In this document: piece after piece, positions 33,684 to 39,017 of the stretch
Layout: each line of letters begins with the position of its first letter
Numbering within the stretch: position 1 is the stretch's first letter
Origin: Planctomycetota bacterium
GTDB lineage: Bacteria > Planctomycetota > Planctomycetia > Pirellulales > PLA5
NCBI GenBank assembly: GCA_029259895.1
Contig: JAJDEG010000359.1
Location: forward strand, 1-39,017
Direction of reading: 5' to 3'
DNA: 39,017 bases
Notes under the pieces: generated by a model
Database searches by the model: none
Told to the model about the DNA's origin: nothing
The model's input: only the letters and a program-made list of their open reading frames with translations
Program-made: the position numbers and the translations under genes

Positions 33684-34319
33684 TTAGTTACCGAAGATGC
33701 CCGGAAAGCTCGACAACGCGTCCTTCATCCGTCGCAGGGCGCGAATATAACGCTTGCTGGCCGCCGCTGCACTAATCTCCAGGATCTGGGCCGTCTCGTT
33801 GTTGTTCAATTCCTCGAAGTGCCTCAGCGCGAGTATTTCGCGGTCCGTGGCGTCCATCGAATTGAGCACTTCCTGCAACTTGACCTGGACTTCGGCCTTC
33901 GCGACTTTTTCGCTTACCGATGTAAACCGGCCGAGCAACTGGGAAGCGAGGAACATCGTGCTCGCTTGCGGCAGCGCGCCCCGATAGATCGACACTTCCA
34001 TGTCGGCGTTGCGCATCGCCGTTCCTAAATGCCGTCGATGCACCTCGGCCAGCCGCTGGCCGGTGATCAGACGCAACCACAAGAAGAACGGATAGTCGCG
34101 ATGCGTCGCAAACTCGGCTAGCCGCTGGGCCAGGTCGAGGTACGCTTCCTGAACCACGTCCGAAGCGTCGACGCGACCACTCAGCCGACGGTCCATACGC
34201 AGGCGAATCATCCGCTTCAGGCGCGGCCGGTAGTGCGCAAACACGTCCGCCAACGCCTGCGGATCGCCGCCCAGCGCATTTTCAATGAGCTTTCCTGATT
34301 CCGTCGCTTCATCGGTCAT
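33684..34319 (-). CDS. ECF sigma factor, kinase-associated type
   Basis: 211 residues. Region 2 is seen in LADVFAHYRPRLKRMIRLRM and VDASDVVQEAYLDLAQRL (the core-binding and -10 region), and region 4 in MDATDREILALRHFEELNNNETAQILEISAAAASKRYIRALRRMKD (helix-turn-helix for the -35 box). The RLSGRVDASDVVQEA signature and the FLWLRLI stretch are typical of the planctomycete ECF groups encoded next to Ser/Thr kinases. No anti-sigma gene adjoins it; in such pairs control is thought to run through the kinase, here the giant protein 181 bases downstream on the same strand. Phosphorylation of this sigma factor by that kinase is inference. The ATG at 34319 gives a normal-length protein. Confidence 0.9.
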   Translation of the reverse strand: MTDEATESGKLIENALGGDPQALADVFAHYRPRLKRMIRLRMDRRLSGRVDASDVVQEAYLDLAQRLAEFATHRDYPFFLWLRLITGQRLAEVHRRHLGTAMRNADMEVSIYRGALPQASTMFLASQLLGRFTSVSEKVAKAEVQVKLQEVLNSMDATDREILALRHFEELNNNETAQILEISAAAASKRYIRALRRMKDALSSFPGIFGN

Positions 34320-34511
34320 AGCTATTAAGGATAAATGCGAGCACGCGCGCTTTCGAGACAGGTATTCGGGCGAAAATCTGGGAAAACTATGAAAAGACGC
34401 TTTTTCAAAGGATTTGGCAACCTATGACGGAAGCCAGGCCAGATTCGGCAGGTAGGTAAACGACCGGGAATGACCACGCTGCCTTAGCGAAGGGCATTTG
34501 ACCGGCGGAAA

Positions 34512-35126
34512 TCACCGTCCTGAAGAGTGTCTCCCACGTCGACTTGACGTGGAGTCTTGGCCAGTTTGACCCCGGAAACGGAGTTTCGCGGCTGCCGCGG
34601 CGTCACTCGCCCTCACCCCAAAATCCACCACCACCGCCCCGCGCCGCCCCGCGACCACATTCCCCGGATGCAAGTCCCGCAGCCCCGGAAACCTCGCCAA
34701 CAGCCGATTGCACGCTTCGTGTGTCGCCGGTTCGCCGACGACCCACGGGGCCACTGTCCAATGCAGCCACGGCACGTACCACATCCGATTGCAGACCGGC
34801 ACGTCGCGCGAAATGCGGCACCGGAGGCGGACTTCGGCGGGCGAAACGTCCGGTGACCAGCGTTTGATGCAGATCGGCCCGAGCCCCCAGATGTCGCGGC
34901 TTTCACCGCCACCGGGAAGGCGGGCGACGCGGACGAAGTCCCACGTTCGCGAAGCGATGCTTGGTCGAACGACCTCCGTTGACGTCTCGACGAACTCAAA
35001 GTCGATGACCTTCGGTCCGGCCGACGTCGCAACAACGTTCGATGGGTTGAGGTCACGCGCCCACGGGTGACGGAAGGCGCCGCCGTGGCGATAGGCACAT
35101 GCGCAACCGATGATTTCGCGGACCAC
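34512..35126 (-). CDS. Kinase-fold fragment with two catalytic-loop motifs
   Basis: 204 residues from a GTG at 35126. Two separate stretches look like the catalytic core of small-molecule or LPS-type kinases: RDLNPSN (24-30) followed by KVIDFEF (39-45), and RDLHPGN (150-156) followed by VVVDFG (165-170). Each pair matches the D-x4-N catalytic loop and the metal-binding D of the aminoglycoside-phosphotransferase/Kdo-kinase-like fold. No nucleotide-binding lobe is seen before the first motif. The frame stays open upstream beyond 35200 without a standard start, running under the divergent ECF sigma gene. It may be a fused or decayed tandem duplicate rather than an intact enzyme. The C-terminal 30 residues (Ser/Arg rich) look like out-of-frame tail. 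The boundaries are uncertain and activity is doubtful. Confidence 0.45.
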   Translation of the reverse strand: MVREIIGCACAYRHGGAFRHPWARDLNPSNVVATSAGPKVIDFEFVETSTEVVRPSIASRTWDFVRVARLPGGGESRDIWGLGPICIKRWSPDVSPAEVRLRCRISRDVPVCNRMWYVPWLHWTVAPWVVGEPATHEACNRLLARFPGLRDLHPGNVVAGRRGAVVVDFGVRASDAAAAAKLRFRGQTGQDSTSSRRGRHSSGR

Positions 35127-35202
35127 GATTGAACTTATGTCGCCGCGACTGCCACTCTCAATTAGAAGGGTGGCGATCGAACCTTTAGCCGCGACATCGT
35201 GA

Positions 35203-35751
35203 ATGCCGGAGCCTGCTGATCCGCTCTACGAGGAGATTCTCGTTGCCCGCTGCCAGGCAGGCGATGAATTGGCGTTTGCCGAGCTCGTTGCCAGCTATGC
35301 GCCGCGGATTCGGTATTTTCTGACGAAGATGTGCGGCAACGGCGAAGATGTCGCCCAGGAGGTGTGGCTTGAGGTGTGGAGGTCGATTTCGCGGCTTAAT
35401 TCTGCCGGAGCGTTTGCGACTTGGCTCTATACCATCGCTCGCCGCTGTGCGATGCGGCACGTTTCGCGCCGCACGAGACGAGACGAACAATGGGAAATCG
35501 ACCAGCTTGCCGAGATTCCCGAAGCGAGCGTCGACGATGGCTTCACCGCCGACGATGCCCGGCGGCTCCACGCGGCACTCGACGGCTTACCGCACGTACA
35601 ACGCGAGTCAATCGTAATGCGATTTCTCGAAGACATGTCCTACGATGATATTGCCCGCGTCGTGGGCTGCTCCGTGGGAACGGTTCGCTCGCGCCTGTTT
35701 TATGCGAAGGCCAACCTGCGTAACGTGCTCGACGACGATCGGCCGCATTGA
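35203..35751 (+). CDS. RNA polymerase ECF sigma factor
   Basis: 182 residues. Region 2: DELAFAELVASYAPRIRYFLTKM, then GEDVAQEVWLEVWRSI, then FATWLYTIARRCAMRHV. Region 4: LDGLPHVQRESIVMRFLEDMSYDDIARVVGCSVGTVRSRLFYAKANLR, a clear helix-turn-helix. This is a conventional RpoE-like ECF factor, different in sequence type from the kinase-linked factor at 33684-34319. The gene for a two-span membrane protein follows 28 bases later with a good ribosome-binding site, and is the likely regulatory partner. The start ATG at 35203 is divergent from the kinase-fold frame. The regulon is unknown. Confidence 0.9.
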   Translation: MPEPADPLYEEILVARCQAGDELAFAELVASYAPRIRYFLTKMCGNGEDVAQEVWLEVWRSISRLNSAGAFATWLYTIARRCAMRHVSRRTRRDEQWEIDQLAEIPEASVDDGFTADDARRLHAALDGLPHVQRESIVMRFLEDMSYDDIARVVGCSVGTVRSRLFYAKANLRNVLDDDRPH

Positions 35752-35779
35752 CCGCCCGACGCTATCGAAAGGACAAAGT

Positions 35780-36274
35780 ATGGCAACCCATAAAGAATTG
35801 AAAGACGCTTTGCTGCGGCTCGACGCGACGCAATTTCGCGGCGCGACCGACGACCGCGAACTTACTTGGCGCGTGCTCGATGCCGACCGGCGTTCCATTC
35901 GCCGTTGGACGTTCGTAACCGTTGCGCTGTGGCTCGTGGCGGCGTTTATCGTGTTGGCGGTGATTGTCTTGTTCGGCTTGTTTATGCCCGCCCACGCGAA
36001 GACGATGGTCGAATCGGGCGTGCAGATTCCCGTCGCGAACGAAAAGCCCACGCCGGAGCAAATGCACCTCATCCTCACGGCGTTTTTGGGAAAGCTCGGC
36101 CTTTTCGTCACGCTGGGCGTTGCGGCCTTAGGATTAGCAACGATCGCCAGCGTCTGCCTCGTCACCGCCGGCCGCCGCGCCACACTCCGCCAGGTGAACG
36201 CGAGCTTGCTGGAAATCTCCGACCAACTCAAACGCCTGGCAACGCTCCCGGTGAAACCGGCGGAGAACGGCTAG
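35780..36274 (+). CDS. Two-span membrane protein, possible ECF partner
   Basis: 164 residues from the ATG at 35780, preceded by AAAGGAC; a longer open frame from 35645 overlaps the sigma gene and is not supported. The soluble N-terminal 45 residues (THKELKDALLRLDATQFRGAT) are followed by a first hydrophobic span (about 48-70, VALWLVAAFIVLAVIVLFGLF), an external loop of about 30 residues, a second span (about 104-127, LGLFVTLGVAALGLATIASV), and a cytosolic amphipathic tail with SLLEISDQLKRLATL. Position directly after an ECF sigma gene suggests an anti-sigma or signal-transfer role, but the zinc-type HxxxCxxC anti-sigma motif is absent. The topology is fairly sure; the role is inference from neighbourhood. 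Confidence 0.6.
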   Translation: MATHKELKDALLRLDATQFRGATDDRELTWRVLDADRRSIRRWTFVTVALWLVAAFIVLAVIVLFGLFMPAHAKTMVESGVQIPVANEKPTPEQMHLILTAFLGKLGLFVTLGVAALGLATIASVCLVTAGRRATLRQVNASLLEISDQLKRLATLPVKPAENG

Positions 36275-36475
36275 CCAATCTCGAAGGTCAGGATTCGGAG
36301 CATATTCGAGCTAAGCAAAACTTGTCGCGATTGGACGAAAATATTCTGCCGATTCTCGGCCCACCGCGCTTGCTCTCCTCCCGCCCGCATGGCTCTGTGT
36401 GTCGTGTCGCAACGCCGCTGATCCGCCGAGTCTCGACGGGCGGTGCTGCGAAACGCCAAGCACGGGAGAACGACC

Positions 36476-36805
36476 ATGCCCGCGAAGAAGACCATGAAGA
36501 CGACCGCTGCGAAGAAGCCCGCCCACAAGGGAACGGCCAGGTCGCCGGTCAGGACCAAGAAGCCAAAGCCCGACGGCAAGTTGAGCGCGCTGGACGCCGC
36601 CGCGAAAGTGCTGGCCGAGTCGGGCGAGCCGATGACGACCCGCGAGATGATCGAGGCGATGGCGACGAAAGGGTTGTGGACGAGCCCCGGCGGCGCCACG
36701 CCGGACCGGACTTTGTATTCCGCCATACTCAGGGAGCTCATTCTCAAGGGCACCGACGCCCGGTTCGTCAAAACGGAACGCGGCAAATTCACGACCAAGA
36801 AATAG
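36476..36805 (+). CDS. HARE-HTH domain protein with histone-H1-like tail
   Basis: 109 residues from the ATG at 36476, with GGGAGAA (36464-36470) 5 bases upstream; the frame opening at 36443 would add residues without a ribosome-binding site. Residues 1-33 are almost entirely Lys, Ala, Thr and Pro (AKKTMKTTAAKKPAHK), like the DNA-coating tails of bacterial histone-H1-type proteins. Residues 35-107 form a winged-helix domain: LSALDAAAKVLAESGEPMTTREMIEAM, GLWTSPGGATPDRTLYSAIL and FVKTERGKF. This is the HARE-HTH pattern known from restriction systems, ASXL proteins and the RNA polymerase delta subunit. It is probably a nucleoid or transcription-associated DNA-binding protein. A small gene follows 11 bases downstream. 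Confidence 0.8.
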   Translation: MPAKKTMKTTAAKKPAHKGTARSPVRTKKPKPDGKLSALDAAAKVLAESGEPMTTREMIEAMATKGLWTSPGGATPDRTLYSAILRELILKGTDARFVKTERGKFTTKK

Positions 36806-36816
36806 GGGATGCATCG

Positions 36817-37300
36817 ATGAACCCAACGCAACAAACCGCCGATGCCATTCGCAAAAGTGACGGCCGCCGTGCAGAACGCCATCGACGGTGGCCGCCGTTC
36901 GCGGATGGTCGACGCGTACGATTTGGTCGACGTGCTCCTGGCCGTGGCCGACGATCTCGATCCGGAGTATCCATTGGCCAAATCGAAAAGCCGTAAACCC
37001 CGACGTGGCCGGAAACCCGGTTCGCGCCCACGACGCCCCACGTTTTGCACGTGCGGGCGTCTCTTCGTTGGCGGATGTCGTGGCCATTTGTTCGTTAGAA
37101 TCCACGTCGCGCTGTGTGTCGTGCCGAGGTGCCGCGGATGCACGGAACGCGGGCGTTTAGACAGGGATCGCAGCCGCCGCGCAATCCGCGGGATGCCGAC
37201 GCCGATCATGATCGCCGCATCGGCTAGCGCGACCAGGAAATCGTCGCCATTCCCAACACTCCGGGATCGATGCCGATCTCGTCGCGTCGATCGCGGGTGA
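36817..37300 (+). pseudogene. Small conserved protein gene with apparent one-base insertion
   Basis: The ATG at 36817 has AGGGGA just upstream and encodes MNPTQQTADAIRK. After the AAAA run at 36853-36856 the protein-like sequence continues only in the next frame: VTAAVQNAIDGGRRSRMVDAYDLVDVLLAVADDLD. If the run had three A residues the two parts would join as one smooth protein. Homopolymer errors are common, so this may be a sequencing slip, although true frameshifting cannot be excluded. The middle part is acidic and helical; past residue 60 it becomes Arg/Lys rich, then loses any coding look well before the frame ends at 37300, overlapping the outer-membrane protein gene. The natural stop is therefore also unclear. 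Function unknown; it may be co-transcribed with the HARE-HTH gene. Confidence 0.5.
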
Positions 37301-38321
37301 AACTTTCTGCTTGAAATAGTTGCCGATCAAAGACATACGCGGCCGTGAACTCCAAGCGCAGGCCCAGTGCGAGGCTTCGCTCCAGACCCATCGTGAGTCG
37401 TTGATCGAAGATATAGAATCGCTCGTCGTCGTCGGCGCGGTCGGCAAGCCAATACGTGTCGTTGGTAATCGCGTATCCGCCGTAGACGCTCCAGGCGTCG
37501 CTCAGCTTTTGGCGTGCGATCAGTTTGACGTTCGTCAGCGGCGTATAGGACACCGCTAGGCTGAACGCCGCCGTTGGTCGATAATCCAAGGAGAAGGGAA
37601 TGCCAATCTGCGCGGACATCGTTTCGTCCGGGCGCCACAAGTAAGCCATGCCCGGGACGGGAAATGGCAATTGCGATGTAGGCGAATAGAACAGGCTAAA
37701 ACTCCAGCCGTCGCGTTCGCCATAAGGAACGTTCACGAATCCGATTGCATTGGCCGTCGTTTCCCGCCAAGAGGCGAAGGGATCATCGCTCGCGGAGCCA
37801 ACGTTGAGAATTCCGCCAACCTGATAGCCGTTGTCGAGATCGCGGAAGTGCATCACGCCCGCCGTGACTCGCCATAGCTCGTCGGGAATTTCCGCGAGGG
37901 TATCGGGCAACCGCCCGTTACTGCCCAGCCGCAGCGAGTGAATGCCTGCGGTCGCCAGCCATACCCTGCCCGGCTCGATCCGCAACGGCACCGCGAGGTC
38001 GAGCGATTCGCCACTCATCGTCAACTCGCCCGGCTGCGTCGACAGGTCCTGAGCTGGCGACCAAAAGAGCTGCAGCTTCAATGGCGAACGCGCCGTGCCG
38101 TCCATCCGTCCGCCCAAACGCGACGGTGCAGACGTCGCCTCGGAATCGAGCATCGCCTCAGCCTCACGGGCAGCGTAGGGCTCGACGGGCGGCAAACGAA
38201 GAACCGCCCTATCCGAAGCGGCGATCGCGACTGTCGGTTCTTCGGCCGCTCCAATGCACGGACCATAGGTCAACAACAAGACGCCCATCGTAAGCAACGG
38301 CCAACGGAGTGACATGGGCAA
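37224..38321 (-). CDS. Predicted outer-membrane beta-barrel protein (DUF6268-like)
   Basis: 365 residues with a signal peptide (LRWPLLTMGVLLLTYGPCIGA). ATG codons at 38321 and 38315 are both possible. After a linker of about 60 residues the protein shows many short amphipathic strands with aromatic ends: LKLQLFWSPAQ, LDLAVPLRI, WSFSLFYSPTSQ, MSAQIGIPFSLDYRP, FSLAVSYTPL, WSVYGGYAIT and LRLEFTAAYVFDRQLF. It closes with GMATISWSR, whose C-terminal aromatic-x-Arg strand suits barrel insertion. The layout and motifs resemble the DUF6268 outer-membrane family common in planctomycetes; the name is from recall and not searched. No specific cargo is suggested. Confidence 0.7.
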   Translation of the reverse strand: MPMSLRWPLLTMGVLLLTYGPCIGAAEEPTVAIAASDRAVLRLPPVEPYAAREAEAMLDSEATSAPSRLGGRMDGTARSPLKLQLFWSPAQDLSTQPGELTMSGESLDLAVPLRIEPGRVWLATAGIHSLRLGSNGRLPDTLAEIPDELWRVTAGVMHFRDLDNGYQVGGILNVGSASDDPFASWRETTANAIGFVNVPYGERDGWSFSLFYSPTSQLPFPVPGMAYLWRPDETMSAQIGIPFSLDYRPTAAFSLAVSYTPLTNVKLIARQKLSDAWSVYGGYAITNDTYWLADRADDDERFYIFDQRLTMGLERSLALGLRLEFTAAYVFDRQLFQAESFTRDRRDEIGIDPGVLGMATISWSR

Positions 38322-38355
38322 GCAAGAGCATTGTGGTTGTGTAGGGCCGACGCAC

Positions 38356-38383
38356 GGTATGAAACAACGTCGCTACCAGTCAA
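38356..38383 (-). promoter_or_regulatory. Candidate promoter for the outer-membrane protein gene
   Basis: On the minus strand TTGACT (38383-38378, five of six -35 matches) is 16 bases from CATACC (38361-38356, a weak -10 box). The leader to the gene start would be about 35-40 bases. Support is moderate because of the poor -10 box. Confidence 0.3.
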
Positions 38384-38539
38384 GCCCTTTCTGGTCCTTG
38401 AACCGTCGATATACGTTCGAGTTAACGCAAATCAAACGCAGTCAGTTAAAACGGCGTTGGCTGCCGGCAGCCGGCTAGTCGGGCATTGACCCATTACTCC
38501 ATCGGATTCCGCAACGGCGGCGCGTTGAAATCGTAATCG

Positions 38540-39017
38540 TCAGGCATTCATTCGCCAAATGGCGTAATTCAACAACACAGCGAAGGATGTCCAGGCAAGA
38601 TAGGGTGCCAAGAGCATTGCGGCGACCGTGGACCGCCTCCAAAATGCGCTGGTGGCCACAACGATCGCCAGCCAGAGGACGAGAATCTCGCCAAACGCCA
38701 GGCCGGGCATCCGCATTCCAAAAAAGATGACGGACCATCCGACGTTGAGTGCGAGTTGCACGCCAAACCAACCGAGCGGTATTCGTGCCTGATGCATTCC
38801 TTCGCGTCGCCAAACGAGCCACGCGGCGACGGCCATGAGAAAGTACAACGCGGTCCACACGGGACCGAAGAGCCAGCTCGGAGGTGTCCAGCTGGGCTTG
38901 GCAAGCGCCTGATACCAATCACCAACCGACGCCGCCGTCGCCAGAGAGCCGAGCCCCGCCGCGCCGAAGCAGATCGCGATCGAGCCGATCAAACCCACGG
39001 CTTGGCGGGTGACGGAC
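38540..39017 (-). CDS. tspO: TspO/MBR-family membrane protein
   Basis: At least 152 residues. The frame from the GTG at 38998 gives GLIGSIAICFGAAGLGSLATAA, and it stays open to the window edge, so the true start may lie outside. Five membrane helices are evident. Family motifs are WYQALAKPSWTPPSWLFGPVWTALY (the loop and helix 2), AAWLVWRR, LGWFGVQLALNVGWSVIFFGM and APYLAWTSFAVLLNYAIWRMN. The tryptophan-rich pattern and WxPPxxxFGPVWTxLY signature are diagnostic for TspO, which binds porphyrins and cholesterol-like ligands and regulates tetrapyrrole or stress responses. It lies upstream of the outer-membrane protein gene on the same strand; known bacterial TspO proteins sit in the outer or cytoplasmic membrane depending on species. 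Confidence 0.88.
   Translation of the reverse strand, partial: SVTRQAVGLIGSIAICFGAAGLGSLATAASVGDWYQALAKPSWTPPSWLFGPVWTALYFLMAVAAWLVWRREGMHQARIPLGWFGVQLALNVGWSVIFFGMRMPGLAFGEILVLWLAIVVATSAFWRRSTVAAMLLAPYLAWTSFAVLLNYAIWRMNA

Noticed and set aside
36271-37209. Minus-strand open frame of 312 codons
   Set aside because: It covers the HARE-HTH gene on the other strand, has Arg-rich shadow composition and no ribosome-binding site.
1-39017. CRISPR array, tRNA, rRNA or prophage
   Set aside because: No regularly spaced direct repeats, no tRNA-like cloverleaf and no phage structural or integrase gene were seen on either strand.

Overview
The window (GC-rich, no rRNA, tRNA or CRISPR seen) looks like chromosomal DNA of a planctomycete, most likely of the Pirellulales type. 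The evidence is the combination of a DUF1501 Tat protein, a PEP-CTERM protein, a CotH/lamin-tail/dockerin surface protein with the planctomycete LE-R-LA style N-terminus, DUF2617, a DUF6268-like outer-membrane barrel, several Gfo/Idh and sugar-isomerase type genes, and an ECF sigma factor next to a giant Ser/Thr kinase. The taxonomic call is inference from gene content.

Layout. Bases 1-9.6 kb carry mostly single housekeeping and accessory genes: the end of a thioredoxin-fold protein with a strong terminator, a phosphofructokinase with pyrophosphate-type active-site signatures, a HEAT-repeat lipoprotein convergent with an arsenate reductase, a MoaD/ThiS-like carrier, a small conserved protein, a CPBP protease, DUF2617, TatD, DUF1501, a zinc-ribbon protein and a DinB-fold protein. 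Bases 9.6-13.8 kb hold a four-gene minus-strand cluster (TetR, ThuA-like, sugar-phosphate isomerase, Gfo/Idh). Three of its genes carry lesions: a frameshift, no normal start codon, and an in-frame amber codon. Bases 13.9-20.9 kb hold two divergent secreted proteins, a PEP-CTERM protein and an 1855-residue CotH protein, which share an unusual duplicated domain. About 750 bp follow with a decayed transposase end.

Bases 21.6-34.3 kb are the centrepiece: an ECF sigma factor followed by one 11.9-kb gene for a 3952-residue membrane Ser/Thr kinase. Behind its single membrane span come about 16 WD40 repeats, a PDZ domain, two groups of BTRD1-like repeats, four beta-sandwich modules and many TPRs. 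The sigma-kinase pairing fits the kinase-linked ECF groups of planctomycetes; the multi-scaffold extracytoplasmic part is the strongest candidate for a poorly described signalling system.

Bases 34.5-39 kb contain a kinase-fold fragment with two catalytic-loop motifs, a second ECF sigma factor with a two-span membrane partner, a histone-tail-like HARE-HTH protein, a small gene with an apparent one-base insertion, an outer-membrane barrel protein and TspO. Several apparently broken genes could be real decay or assembly error; each is flagged separately.
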